Shown here one piece after another: positions 25,090-33,757 of a stretch of DNA of 64,000 bases (positions within the stretch are counted from its first letter, which is position 1; every line of letters starts with the position of its first letter). Source of the DNA: Lichenicoccus roseus. GTDB lineage: Bacteria; Pseudomonadota; Alphaproteobacteria; Acetobacterales; Acetobacteraceae. Made by a program: the position numbers and the translations under genes. The notes below the pieces were generated by a model that was not told the origin of the DNA, did no database searches, and saw only the letters and a program-made list of their open reading frames with translations. The stretch is from assembly GCF_005844085.1 (NCBI RefSeq), contig NZ_VCDI01000006.1, positions 62,001-126,000 on the forward strand, written 5' to 3'.

Positions 25090-26256
25090 ATGACCGACGG
25101 CACCACCCGACGCCCTCGCGCACCCCGCGACTGGCACGCGACAGCCCAGGCCGCCTGGCAGCGCGTCGCCGGCAGCAATATCGCCAAGGCCCCTGCCGGC
25201 GCCGGGCCCTCATCGGCCTGGCTCGACTTCGTTCCGGAGGGAGTACGCAGCCTGCTGCGCACCCAGCCCGGTGCGGACCAGCCCGGCGGCTGGAGCGTCC
25301 CGCCCGCCTCCTGGTCCCAGCCGCTCCACCGCACTCCCCCGGAGCCCAACGACGCGCCGCATACACCCCGGCCCGATCCGTCCGGAGCCGGCGGCCAGTT
25401 CCTGTACGGCACCTTCACCAGCGAAGCCGGCACTCGCCCGTACCGGCTCTATGTCCCGGGCAGCTATGCCGGCCAGCGGGTTCCACTGATCGTCATGCTG
25501 CACGGCTGCATGCAGTCGCCGGAGGATTTCGCCGCCGGCACCGGCATGAATGCGGCCGCGGAGGAACATGGCTTCCTGGTCGTCTATCCCGGCCAGCCGG
25601 CGGCGGCGCATGCGCAACGCTGCTGGAAATGGTTCAGCGCGCAGGACCAGCGGCGCGACCACGGCGAGCCGGCAATCATCGCCGGCATTACCCGCCTGGT
25701 CATGGCGGAGTATGAAGTCGATCCGGCACGCGTGCACGTCGCCGGGCTATCGGCCGGCGGTGCCGAGGCGGCGATCCTCGGTCAGGCCTATCCGGATCTC
25801 TACGCGTCCATCGGGGTGCATTCCGGACTCGCCTGCGGCGCCGCACAGGACCTGCCGTCGGCCCTGCTGGCCATGCAGCGAGGCAATCCGGAGCTGCGGC
25901 ACCGTCGCCATTCGGCACGCGCCCGCCCGATGCCGGCCATCGTCTTCCACGGCGACCGCGACAGCGTCGTCAGCCCGCGCAACGCCGAGGATGTGGTGGC
26001 GCAGCTGGCGCAGGGGGCCGGCCTGCGCATCTCGGCGGAGGACGGCCAGGACCCCGGCAGCTATCCGTATCGCCGGACCCTCTACCGGGATGCGACCGGC
26101 CGGCCGGTCATCGAGCAGTGGAGCCTGCTGGGAGCCGGCCACGCCTGGTCCGGCGGCAGCGAGGCGGGATCCTATACCGACCGGCGCGGCCCCGACGCCA
26201 CCCGTGAGATGGTGCGCTTCTTCGCCGAGCATCCGCATCCGGCACCTCCATCATGA
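25090..26256 (+). CDS. PHB-depolymerase-family esterase
   Basis: A 388-residue esterase of the PHB depolymerase / LpqC family. After a poorly conserved 110-residue N-terminus come LYVPGSYAGQRVPLIVMLHGCMQSPEDFAAGTGMNAAAEEHGFLVVYP, the nucleophile Ser in VHVAGLSAGGAEAAILGQAYPDLYA, the Asp in AIVFHGDRDSVV, and the His in LLGAGHAWSGGSEAGSYTDRRGPDA. This order is standard for intracellular or periplasmic PHB depolymerase-like proteins. No signal peptide is visible, so an intracellular role on PHA is plausible given the nearby PHA genes; related proteins also act on short-chain esters. Confidence 0.87.
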   Translation: MTDGTTRRPRAPRDWHATAQAAWQRVAGSNIAKAPAGAGPSSAWLDFVPEGVRSLLRTQPGADQPGGWSVPPASWSQPLHRTPPEPNDAPHTPRPDPSGAGGQFLYGTFTSEAGTRPYRLYVPGSYAGQRVPLIVMLHGCMQSPEDFAAGTGMNAAAEEHGFLVVYPGQPAAAHAQRCWKWFSAQDQRRDHGEPAIIAGITRLVMAEYEVDPARVHVAGLSAGGAEAAILGQAYPDLYASIGVHSGLACGAAQDLPSALLAMQRGNPELRHRRHSARARPMPAIVFHGDRDSVVSPRNAEDVVAQLAQGAGLRISAEDGQDPGSYPYRRTLYRDATGRPVIEQWSLLGAGHAWSGGSEAGSYTDRRGPDATREMVRFFAEHPHPAPPS

Positions 26257-26305
26257 CGGATCATGCTGTAGCCTGATGCCGTAACCTTCCGGACCGGGGG
26301 CTGGC

Positions 26306-26716
26306 ATGAACAGACGGGGCCACCTCCTGCGCATCAAGCAGCTCACGCCGGAGATGGTGCGCGGCATGCCGGACACCCTGTTCGTCCTCGACGACAACAT
26401 GCAGCGGGCCAGCCCGAGCGATCGCGCAGAGGCGCTGCGCCGGGAGCCAAACGTGATCGGGTTGCCGACGCGCTGGGCGCTGGGCGACGATCCGGCGGCC
26501 CTGTTCGGAGATGCGGACTGGCGCTCGAACGGCATCTTCCAGACTATCAGCGACGTGTTCGACGAGATCGAGGCGGCTCTGGTGCATGGCCGCACGGTGG
26601 TGGTGCCGAGCGCCGGATTCGGGCAGGCGGGATCCGACCTGCCGCGCCGGGCACCGGAGATACACGCCTTCATCACCGGCCGGCTGCAGGAGCTGGAAAC
26701 GGACTACCCCGGCTGA
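26306..26716 (+). CDS. Small protein similar to a phage/plasmid-borne DUF family
   Basis: A 136-residue protein. Its pattern, MPDTLFVLDDNMQRASPSDRAEALRREPNVIGLPTRWALGDDPAALFGDADW then VHGRTVVVPSAGFGQAGSDLPRRAPEIHAFI, resembles a small family often seen in phages and plasmids with motifs FVFGDN, EPNAIGIPTK and PSDGIGTGLADLP. The similarity is from memory, and the biochemical role is unknown; a nucleotide- or ADP-ribose-binding fold is possible. It is a lone gene whose end overlaps the convergent heme-binding-like gene by 13 bp. Confidence 0.65.
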   Translation: MNRRGHLLRIKQLTPEMVRGMPDTLFVLDDNMQRASPSDRAEALRREPNVIGLPTRWALGDDPAALFGDADWRSNGIFQTISDVFDEIEAALVHGRTVVVPSAGFGQAGSDLPRRAPEIHAFITGRLQELETDYPG

Positions 26717-27129
26717 GCCTCGCCCCCCGAAGCTGCGAACGCCGCCAGGGCCGCATTGCAGATCGCCTCGTCCTGGTCCGGCTGGGCCCCTGACGAAGCC
26801 ACCCCGCCGACGACCGCGCCGCGATAGATGACCGGCATGCCGCCGGCCAGCGGCATGCGGCCGGGGAACGACAGCAGGGCGGGATCGTGGGCAACCTGCT
26901 GCTCCAGGGCGGCGGTCGGCTGCTGCACGATGGCGGCGGTGCGCGCCTTCATCCACGCCGCTTCCGGCGTGTGCAGCCGGGCACCGTCGAGGCGTTCCAG
27001 CGCCAGCAACACTCCGGCCTCGTCGACCACCGCGATGCTGACCTTCACACCGAGCCGGACCGCGGCCTCGCGCGACGCCTGCATGAGGAGCCGCGTCTCG
27101 CTCTCCCCAAGCGCTGCCTTCGCAAGCAT
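26704..27129 (-). CDS. GlcG/HbpS-like heme-binding-family protein
   Basis: A 141-residue protein of the GlcG/HbpS (DUF336) family. It has an N-terminal helix (LLMQASREAAVRLGVKVSIAVVDEAGVLLALERLDGARLHTPEAAWMKARTAA), FPGRMPLAGGMPVIYRGAVVGGVASSGAQPDQDEAICNAALAAF. The PxxGGxPI-GxVVGGVGVSG pattern is diagnostic. Members bind heme or act with dehydrogenases; the function here is unknown. The ATG at 27,129 shares a base with the stop of the upstream gene (TGATG), so translation is coupled. Also overlaps the convergent gene at its 3' end. Confidence 0.83.
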   Translation of the reverse strand: MLAKAALGESETRLLMQASREAAVRLGVKVSIAVVDEAGVLLALERLDGARLHTPEAAWMKARTAAIVQQPTAALEQQVAHDPALLSFPGRMPLAGGMPVIYRGAVVGGVASSGAQPDQDEAICNAALAAFAASGGEAQPG

Positions 27130-27470
27130 CAGGTGGAACCGGCGGGGGGCAGGACGGTGGCCTCGGTAACAAGGTGATAGAAGCGGCCCTCGAACAGCTT
27201 CATGACCTCGACAGTCGCCGAATGCGATTCGGGACGGATCGACGAGGCGAGGCACGCGTCGATGGCGGCCTGGTCGGGGAAATCCATCTCCAGGATCATC
27301 GCGATCGGACGCGCATCCGGATCGGCAGATCGCAGCCGCTGCACCCGCACCTCGGTCACGTTGGGAAAGCGGCGCCAGAGCGGCTCCAGCTCGTCGCGCA
27401 CCCGGCGGAAGAACTCCTCCTCGTGCCCCGGGGTCACGCGTCCCTCGTAGATGGCGGTTCTGGTCAGCAT
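27129..27470 (-). CDS. Dimeric alpha/beta-barrel (NIPSNAP/EthD-like) protein
   Basis: A 113-residue protein that begins MLTRTAIYEGRVTPGHEEEFFRRVRDELEPLWRRFPNVTEVRVQRLRSADPDARPIAMILEMDFPDQAAIDACLAS, a ferredoxin-like beta-alpha-beta arrangement typical of small dimeric barrel proteins such as EthD, NIPSNAP and antibiotic-biosynthesis monooxygenases. No metal or heme ligand pattern can be assigned. The stop overlaps the start of the GlcG/HbpS-like gene, so the pair is one operon; the two small proteins may act on the same substrate. Confidence 0.7.
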   Translation of the reverse strand: MLTRTAIYEGRVTPGHEEEFFRRVRDELEPLWRRFPNVTEVRVQRLRSADPDARPIAMILEMDFPDQAAIDACLASSIRPESHSATVEVMKLFEGRFYHLVTEATVLPPAGST

Positions 27471-27558
27471 GGTCGTGCTCCTTTCGGGCCTGCCGAGCCC
27501 AACGCCTCGCGCTGCCCCGGTTCCTCCCGCCTCGACCAGGCCCGGCGGCGGCGGTCCG

Positions 27559-28497
27559 CTACAACAGCTTGCGGAACTTGAGGAAGCCGAACATTCCGAT
27601 CAGGGACAGCAGGCAGATCACGCCGGCCATGATGGTGCCACCATGCCCGTGCGTGCCGGCGAGGAACATGCCGCCGGTGTTCATGCCGAAGAAGCCGGTG
27701 ACGAAGGTTGCCGGCAGCATTAGGGCGGTCACGATCGAGACCAGGTAGAGCCGCTCGTTGGCCTCCTCCGCCTGCCGCGAGGAAAGCTCGTCCTGCAGCG
27801 AGCGTGAGCGGTCCTGCAACGCGAACAGGTCGTCGGCGACGTTGTGGATCTCCCGCTGCAGGCGTTCGTACACCGTCTGGATCTCCCAGTCGGGCAGTTC
27901 GGTGTCGCTGTGGAAGACGCGGTCGAGCGGCGCCATCACCCGCTTCAGGCGGGTCGCGTGGCGACGAACCCGGCCGATGATGCTGCCGACCCCGTCCGGC
28001 ACGCCGGCGGCTTCCTTCAGGAGGTGATCCTCGGCATCGTCCAGGTCGAGCGCGAGCCGGGCCACCGCCTTGCGCACCTCGATGGTGAAGCTGGTGACGG
28101 CGTAGTCGATCAGCGCCGCCGGCGTGTCCATGCCCCCGTCGCCGATCCGGCGATACGCCTCGCCGAGCGTGGAGACCGGGGCGCGGCGGGAGGTGACCAG
28201 GCTGGCCGGACTGACCGCGAACCGCCAGGCGGCCACGGCAAAGCCGTCTTCGCCGAGCCGCCCCTCGAGCCCCGGCAGCACGCCGAACACGGTGTGGCCC
28301 TCGCTTTCAAGCCGAAGCGTTTCGTCGGCCGCCACCAGCGTGTCCCTGGCGTCCTCCGGCAGGCTGTCCATCGCCTCGATGGCGGGCCGCGCGGCCGAAT
28401 GCACCAGATCGTAATGCACCCAGTGCCAGCCGGGGCCGATCGGTCCGGCTTCCCAGACCAGCCCATCGGGCCGTGTCTCCGGCGGCAGGATGCTCAA
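27559..28497 (-). CDS. zntB: ZntB/CorA-family metal transporter
   Basis: A 312-residue inner-membrane transporter. The N-terminal cytoplasmic funnel domain (1-250) has long helices (VYERLQREIHNVADDLFALQDRSRSLQDELSSRQAEEANERLYLVSIVTALMLPATFVTGFFGMNTGG). TM1 ends in the GMNTGG motif that defines CorA/ZntB pore loops, and TM2 is GGTIMAGVICLLSLIGMFGFLKF, with a basic C-terminus. CorA-family members carry Mg, Co or Zn; the length and the GMNTGGM-F loop favour the ZntB branch. It lies close to ppk2 on the same strand (25-bp gap). Confidence 0.83.
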   Translation of the reverse strand: MSILPPETRPDGLVWEAGPIGPGWHWVHYDLVHSAARPAIEAMDSLPEDARDTLVAADETLRLESEGHTVFGVLPGLEGRLGEDGFAVAAWRFAVSPASLVTSRRAPVSTLGEAYRRIGDGGMDTPAALIDYAVTSFTIEVRKAVARLALDLDDAEDHLLKEAAGVPDGVGSIIGRVRRHATRLKRVMAPLDRVFHSDTELPDWEIQTVYERLQREIHNVADDLFALQDRSRSLQDELSSRQAEEANERLYLVSIVTALMLPATFVTGFFGMNTGGMFLAGTHGHGGTIMAGVICLLSLIGMFGFLKFRKLL

Positions 28498-28522
28498 CCT
28501 TCGATCCTCGGCACGGCGCTGC

Positions 28523-29443
28523 TCAGAACAGCTCCGGGACGATCATCTCCGGCGGCACCGGATGGCGGACATAGTCCGGGTGGAACACCCGATCCGGCAT
28601 CGCCACCGGCGTGTGCTCGACTTCGTCGTACGGCAGCTGGCCAAGCAGGTGGCTGATGCAGTTCAGCCTGGCGCGCTTCTTGTCGACCGCCGGCACCACC
28701 CACCACGGCGCATCCGCGGTATGGGTGCGCTGCAAGGTGATCTCCTTGGCCGCGGTATAGGCCTCCCAGCGGCTGCGGCTTTCGAGATCCATCGGGCTCA
28801 GCTTCCATTGCTTGAGTGGATCCTCGATACGCGCGCGGAACCGTGCCCCCTGCTCCTCGTCGGTGATCGAGAACCAGTATTTCACCAGCTTGATGCCGCT
28901 GCGTGTCAGCATCCGCTCGAATTCCGGCACCATGTCCAGGAAGGTCTCGTATTCCTGCTCGTTGCAGAAGCCCATGACGCGCTCGACGCCGGAGCGGTTG
29001 TACCAGGAGCGGTCGAACAGCACGATCTCGCCCGCCGCCGGCAGGTGCGCGACATAGCGCTGGAAATACCATTGCGTGCGCTCGCGATCGTTTGGCGCCG
29101 GCAACGCAGCGGTGCGGCAGATGCGCGGGTTGAGCCGCTGGGTGATGCGCTTGATCACGCCACCCTTGCCGGCGGCATCGCGCCCCTCGAAAATCACCAC
29201 CAGCCTCTGGCCGGTATGCGCCACCCAGTCCTGCAGCTTCACCAGTTCGCCCTGCAGCCGGAACAGCTCGCGGAAATAGGTGCGGCGCGACAGGGTCGAG
29301 CCACCCTCGCCGCTCGATCCGCCAAGACGATCGTCGTCGAGTTCGGACTCGAGTTCCTCGTCCCAGCTGTCGAGGAAATCGGCGCGCAGACGGGCGATCT
29401 GCTCATGATCTACGACAGCCGCATCGGTATCCGGCATCGACAT
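28523..29443 (-). CDS. ppk2: Polyphosphate kinase 2
   Basis: A 306-residue PPK2-family enzyme that moves phosphate between polyphosphate and nucleotides. The P-loop is VVIFEGRDAAGKGGVIKRIT (residues 82-101), followed by RTQWYFQRYVAHLPAAGEIVLFDRSWYNRSGVERVMGFC with the Walker B Asp, and YWFSITDEEQGARFRARIEDPLKQWKLSPMDLESRSRWEAYT, highly diagnostic for PPK2. One domain of this length fits class I, usually forming ATP or GTP from the diphosphate. A possible start 20 codons upstream was rejected because its extension is not family-like. Head gene of a pair with zntB. Confidence 0.92.
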   Translation of the reverse strand: MSMPDTDAAVVDHEQIARLRADFLDSWDEELESELDDDRLGGSSGEGGSTLSRRTYFRELFRLQGELVKLQDWVAHTGQRLVVIFEGRDAAGKGGVIKRITQRLNPRICRTAALPAPNDRERTQWYFQRYVAHLPAAGEIVLFDRSWYNRSGVERVMGFCNEQEYETFLDMVPEFERMLTRSGIKLVKYWFSITDEEQGARFRARIEDPLKQWKLSPMDLESRSRWEAYTAAKEITLQRTHTADAPWWVVPAVDKKRARLNCISHLLGQLPYDEVEHTPVAMPDRVFHPDYVRHPVPPEMIVPELF

Positions 29444-29624
29444 GAATTCCCGGTGTTCAGGATCTGGGCGGTCAGGCTGGCAGACGATGTCCTTGCGATC
29501 CAAGCCTTAGCCGGGGCTGTAGCAAGTTGCGACGGTGCAGCCTGCAATCTTCATCAATGTGTCATGGCGGAAGACGCCCGTGTCCCGGTGGCGCAGGCCG
29601 GCCTATCCCGCCTATCGTCCGCCG

Positions 29625-30512
29625 ATGACCGGCATCCCGACCTTTGCGACACCCCCCAGCTTCCTCGGCCTGCAGCGCAACGATCGCGCCGCGGCCTACA
29701 CCGTCGCCGGCATTCCGCTCGATATCGGCGTCACCAACCGGCCGGGCGCACGCTTCGGGGCGCAGGCGATCCGCCAGGCCAGCCGGATGCTGGTCGATGG
29801 CGCCCATCCGCACAGCTGGATCGATCCCGCCGCGTTGCCGGTCGCCGATATCGGCGACTTCGAAATCGCGCTCGGTGACCTCGCCGGCAGCCTCGCCTTG
29901 ATCGAGCAGCAGGCCGCCGTCTGCACGCACCTCCTTGCCCTCGGCGGCGAGCACGGCATCACGCTGCCGCTGCTGCGCGCCCTGAACCGTCGCGAGGCCG
30001 CCCCGGGGCTGGTGCATTTCGACGCCCATGTCGATACCTGGCCGGACAGCTTCGGGCAGGCGTACGGCCACGGCTCGCCGTTCTTCCATGCCATCCGCGA
30101 GAATCTGGTCGATCCGCACCGGATGATCCAGGTCGGCATCCGCTCGCCGGTGCAGCGCGAGGTGTGGGACTGGACCCTGGCCCAGGGGGTCACCATCCTT
30201 ACGGCGCAGGACGTCCACGAGCTCGGCCCGGCCATGGTCGCCGAACGCATCCGCATCGTCACCGGCAACGGTCCGACCTATCTCAGCTTCGACATCGACG
30301 CGCTCGATCCGGCCTTCGCCCCCGGCACCGGCACACCCGAGATTGGCGGCCTCGCCTCCTGGCAGGTCCAGGCGATCCTGCGTCGGCTGCAGGGGCTGCG
30401 CTTCGTCGGCATGGACGTCGTCGAGGTGGCGCCGCCCTACGACGTCTCGGAGATCACCGCCCTGGCCGCGGCCACCGTCGTCTGGGAATACCTCTCCCTG
30501 GTCGCACGCTGA
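29625..30512 (+). CDS. speB: Agmatinase / ureohydrolase
   Basis: A 295-residue ureohydrolase that splits agmatine into putrescine and urea (or a related guanidino compound). Binuclear manganese ligands are in LALGGEHGITLPLL, GLVHFDAHVDTWPD and LSFDIDALDPAFAPGTGTPEIGG. PGARFGAQAIRQASRM and FVGMDVVEVAPPYD complete the family pattern. The ATG at 29,625 was taken because MTGIPTFATPPSFLGL fits the usual N-terminus. It heads a polyamine block: the structured leader and ornithine decarboxylase gene follow, and both enzymes would yield putrescine. Related enzymes for guanidinobutyrate or proclavaminate have the same motifs, so the substrate is inferred. Confidence 0.88.
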   Translation: MTGIPTFATPPSFLGLQRNDRAAAYTVAGIPLDIGVTNRPGARFGAQAIRQASRMLVDGAHPHSWIDPAALPVADIGDFEIALGDLAGSLALIEQQAAVCTHLLALGGEHGITLPLLRALNRREAAPGLVHFDAHVDTWPDSFGQAYGHGSPFFHAIRENLVDPHRMIQVGIRSPVQREVWDWTLAQGVTILTAQDVHELGPAMVAERIRIVTGNGPTYLSFDIDALDPAFAPGTGTPEIGGLASWQVQAILRRLQGLRFVGMDVVEVAPPYDVSEITALAAATVVWEYLSLVAR

Positions 30513-30904
30513 TCACACCCAAGCTGCATGCATTTTTTGCATAGCTAGTCGGGATCGGCGTCCCCTATATCAGCGATCCCTGCCGGGGTGGTCTACCAGT
30601 CCGGCCAGGGTGCTTGACGCAAATCGCACGAGCCGCGAGCCCTCCCACTGGGGCACAGCTACGACGTATCGCGTCCTTTTCGTCCGGGCCGGCCTGAGAG
30701 GGCCGGGGTCGTTAGGGAGCCGCCCATGTTGTTGCTTCGGTCCGCTGCGATGCCCAGCCATCGCGACATCATCACAGCCAGGGCTTCGGTGCTTTAGCGC
30801 CGGAGCCTAAGCCCACCCGCCTGCGCGTCCGGCAACAGGCCGAACCGACGCGTCGACTGTGATCCGCACATCCCAAGTGTGCCCTGTCCGATCGTGAGCC
30901 TGTC
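30513..30904 (+). promoter_or_regulatory. Structured 5' leader of ornithine decarboxylase, speF-motif candidate
   Basis: A 392-nt non-coding region precedes the decarboxylase. A two-part helix is visible: GCGAT (30,573-30,577) pairs with ATCGC (30,623-30,627), enclosing CCCTG/CAGGG and CCGG/CCGG (30,578-30,586 with 30,601-30,610). A second hairpin, CCGGCC/GGCCGG, spans 30,689-30,706. A conserved RNA called speF has been described upstream of alphaproteobacterial ornithine decarboxylase genes, so this is probably the same element, controlling the gene in response to polyamine or related signals. No strong Shine-Dalgarno is seen at the start codon. Confidence 0.6.
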
Positions 30905-32176
30905 ATGTCCCATCTCGGTGCCCGTACCGCGGTCTCGGTCCTGCGTCGCGACCTCCCGCTGCATTCCGCCCTGCTGCCTGCGGTCGACGATGTCGTCGCC
31001 GTCGAGCAGCCGTCCGAGCCGCTGCACGCCCTGCGTCCGGCCGCGGTGGTCCAGGCGAGCCGCGCCTTCGTCAACGGCTTCGACGGCGACGTGCTCTATG
31101 CGGTGAAATGCAACCCCGACCCAAGCCTGCTGCGCGCGGTCTGGGACGGCGGCGTGCGTCATTTCGACTGCGCCTCGCCGAACGAGGTTGCCCTGGTGCG
31201 TGGCCTGTTCCCGCGCGCGGCGATCCACTTCATGCACCCGGTAAAGTCGCGCCAGGCGATCCGCGAGGCGTGGGAGCGGTTCGGCGTGCGTGACTTCGTG
31301 CTCGACAGCGCCAGCGAGCTCGCCAAGATCCTGCAGGAGACCGGCAACGACGTGATCCCCGCGCCGGAGCGCGGCCTGGGCCTGGTGGTGCGCATCGCGC
31401 TGCCGAAGGGCGAGGCGCTGCTCGACCTGTCCGGCAAGTTCGGCGCCCCGCTCGACGAGGCGGCCGCCCTGCTGCGCGCCGCACGCCCGTTTGCGGCCCG
31501 GCTCGGCGTGTCGTTCCATGTCGGCTCGCAGTGCATGGATCCGACCGCCTGGAGCCGGGCGATGGAATTGGCGGGCGCGGCGATCCGCGCCTCCGGCATG
31601 CGCGTGGACATCGTCGATGTCGGCGGCGGATTCCCGGTTGCCTATCCCGACCTGACCCCGCCGCCGATGGGGACGTATTTCGCCGAGATCGAGCGGTCGT
31701 TCGAGTCGCTCGGCCTGCCCGCCGGCACCCGTCTCTGGGCCGAGCCCGGGCGCGCACTGGTGGCAGGCGGCGCCTCGGTGGTGGTGCAGGTGCAGATGCG
31801 CCGCGGGACGTCGCTGTACATCAACGATGGCGTCTACGGCAGCCTGTCGGATGCCGGCGCGCTCGGTTTCCGCTATCCGGTGCGCCGGATGCGCCCGCAG
31901 GCGCCAGCCTCCGATGCATCCCTCGCGGCGTTCAGCTTCTTCGGACCGACCTGCGACAGCGCCGACGTCATGCACGGGCCGTTCCTGCTGCCGGACGATA
32001 TCGAGGAAGGCGACTGGATCGAGATCGGCCAGCTCGGCGCCTACGGAGCGTGCCTGCGCACAAGCTTCAACGGTTTCGACCGCACCCATACGGTCGAGGT
32101 GCGCGACCCGCCGCTGCTGCAGGGCGTCGCGCCGGTCGCCCCGGCGACGGTGGCCCCGGAGCTGCTCGCGGCCTGA
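30905..32176 (+). CDS. odc: Ornithine decarboxylase, alanine-racemase fold (type III PLP)
   Basis: A 423-residue PLP enzyme that converts ornithine to putrescine. PLP Lys68 is in VLYAVKCNPDPSLLR. The substrate and phosphate loops are HVGSQCMDPTAW, VDVGGGFPVAYPDL and AEPGRALVAGGASVVVQV. FFGPTCDSADVMHGPF supplies the Cys-Asp of the partner subunit. The length and these motifs match the eukaryote-like ODC branch common in alphaproteobacteria; lysine decarboxylation is also possible in some members. It is preceded by a long structured leader and followed by homospermidine synthase, so putrescine and homospermidine are the likely products. Confidence 0.9.
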   Translation: MSHLGARTAVSVLRRDLPLHSALLPAVDDVVAVEQPSEPLHALRPAAVVQASRAFVNGFDGDVLYAVKCNPDPSLLRAVWDGGVRHFDCASPNEVALVRGLFPRAAIHFMHPVKSRQAIREAWERFGVRDFVLDSASELAKILQETGNDVIPAPERGLGLVVRIALPKGEALLDLSGKFGAPLDEAAALLRAARPFAARLGVSFHVGSQCMDPTAWSRAMELAGAAIRASGMRVDIVDVGGGFPVAYPDLTPPPMGTYFAEIERSFESLGLPAGTRLWAEPGRALVAGGASVVVQVQMRRGTSLYINDGVYGSLSDAGALGFRYPVRRMRPQAPASDASLAAFSFFGPTCDSADVMHGPFLLPDDIEEGDWIEIGQLGAYGACLRTSFNGFDRTHTVEVRDPPLLQGVAPVAPATVAPELLAA

Positions 32177-32184
32177 CCCGCACG

Positions 32185-32220
32185 AGGTGTCCGCCGACAT
32201 CAGATTGTCGGTGGACACCT
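32185..32220 (+). terminator. Long intergenic hairpin between odc and hss
   Basis: A 15-bp stem (32,185-32,199 with 32,206-32,220, one G-U pair) with a 6-base loop starts 9 bp after the odc stop codon. There is no T-run on the plus strand, so it may be a weak terminator, an mRNA stabiliser or a processing site that sets the ratio of odc to hss. It is the most stable element in this intergenic gap. Confidence 0.6.
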
Positions 32221-32309
32221 CACCCGCGAAAAAGTTAGTGGCCTGACGGTCTCCGGAGCTGCCCGCGGCGCCGGCGCACAGGCTGCGCACGACATCAGGA
32301 GTTCTGCCC

Positions 32310-33713
32310 ATGAAGCACGTCGCGTTCGGCGGCCGCCTCGTCATGCTCGGCCTCGGCAGCATCGGCCAGGGCGTGCTGCCGCTGATCCTGTCGCATATCG
32401 ACATGCCGCGCGACCGCATCACCATCGTTACCGCCGACGCCCGCGGCGGCGCGGTGGCGAGCGAGCTCGGCATCCGGGTGCTGGTGCAGCCGATCGACCG
32501 CCAGAACCTGCGCGACGTGCTGGCGCCGCTGCTCGAAGCCGGCGACTTCCTGCTCAACCTGTCCGTCGACGTCTCGTCGGTCGCCCTGATCGAGCTGTGT
32601 CGCGCGGCCGGCGCACTCTATCTCGACACCTGCATCGAGCCCTGGGCCGGCGGCTATACCGATCCGACGCTGACCCCGTCGCAGCGCTCGAACTACGCGC
32701 TGCGGGAGAGTGCCCGCGCCCTCGCCGTTCCCGGCGGCCAGCTTCCGACGGCAATCGTCGGGCACGGCGCCAATCCCGGACTGGTCTCGCACTTCGTCAA
32801 GCAGGCGCTGCTCGATGTCGCGCGCGACACCGGCGCGGGCGGCGAGGCCCCCGCCACGCAGGCCGGCTGGGCGGCGCTGGCGCAGCGGCTCGGCATCCAG
32901 GCGATCCATATCGCCGAACGCGACACCCAGGTCGGCGGCATCGCCAAGCGTCGCGGCGAGTTCGTCAACACCTGGTCGATCGACGGCTTCGTCGGCGAAG
33001 GCTGCCAGCCGGCGGAGCTTGGATGGGGCACCCACGAGGGCGCATTGCCCGCGGACGGACGCCGGCACGAATTCGGCTGCGACGCCGCGATCTACCTGAT
33101 GCGCCCGGGGGCCTCGGTGCGCGTGCGCAGCTGGACGCCGCTGGAAGGCCCGTTCCACGGCTTCCTGATCACCCACAACGAGTCGATCTCGATCGCCGAC
33201 TACTACACCGTGCGCGACGGCGATGCCGTGCGCTACCGGCCGACCGTGCATTACGCCTACCATCCCTGCGACGATGCGGTGCTGTCGATCCACGAGCTGG
33301 CCGGGCGGAACTGGCAGATGCAGCCGACGCAGCGGCTGATGATGGACGAGATCGGGAGCGGCATGGACGAGCTCGGCGTGCTGCTGCTCGGCCATGAGCG
33401 CGGCGCCTACTGGTATGGCTCGCGGCTCACCATCGAGGAGGCGCGCCGCCTCGCGCCGCACAACAACGCAACCAGCCTGCAGGTCACCGCCGCGGTAATG
33501 GCCGGCATGGTGTGGGCGATGGAGCATCCGTCCAGGGGACTGATGGAGGCGGATGAGCTCGACCATGCGCGTGTCCTCGACATCATGCGGCCGTATCTTG
33601 GCGAGCTGGTCGGCGTCTATTCCGACTGGACGCCGCTGCAGGATCGCGCGAGGCTGTTCCCGGAGGATCTCGACCGCGCGCAGCCTTTCCGGTTCAGCAA
33701 CATAAGGGTCTGA
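32310..33713 (+). CDS. hss: Homospermidine synthase
   Basis: A 467-residue NAD-dependent enzyme that joins two putrescines (or putrescine and spermidine) to homospermidine. It has a Rossmann start (VMLGLGSIGQGVLPLILSHID), LNLSVDVSSVALIELCRAAGALYLDTCIEPW, HGANPGLVSHFVKQAL and TNSE-like loops (FLITHNESISIADYYTV), and GSGMDELGVLLLGH. These match bacterial Hss of the saccharopine-dehydrogenase-like fold. A clear AGGAG lies upstream of the ATG. It completes the block agmatinase-odc-hss; homospermidine is the typical long polyamine of many alphaproteobacteria. Confidence 0.92.
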   Translation: MKHVAFGGRLVMLGLGSIGQGVLPLILSHIDMPRDRITIVTADARGGAVASELGIRVLVQPIDRQNLRDVLAPLLEAGDFLLNLSVDVSSVALIELCRAAGALYLDTCIEPWAGGYTDPTLTPSQRSNYALRESARALAVPGGQLPTAIVGHGANPGLVSHFVKQALLDVARDTGAGGEAPATQAGWAALAQRLGIQAIHIAERDTQVGGIAKRRGEFVNTWSIDGFVGEGCQPAELGWGTHEGALPADGRRHEFGCDAAIYLMRPGASVRVRSWTPLEGPFHGFLITHNESISIADYYTVRDGDAVRYRPTVHYAYHPCDDAVLSIHELAGRNWQMQPTQRLMMDEIGSGMDELGVLLLGHERGAYWYGSRLTIEEARRLAPHNNATSLQVTAAVMAGMVWAMEHPSRGLMEADELDHARVLDIMRPYLGELVGVYSDWTPLQDRARLFPEDLDRAQPFRFSNIRV

Positions 33714-33757
33714 TCCCTGTCGGCACCCATTCCGCCGCTGCCGCAGCAGGCCGGCCG

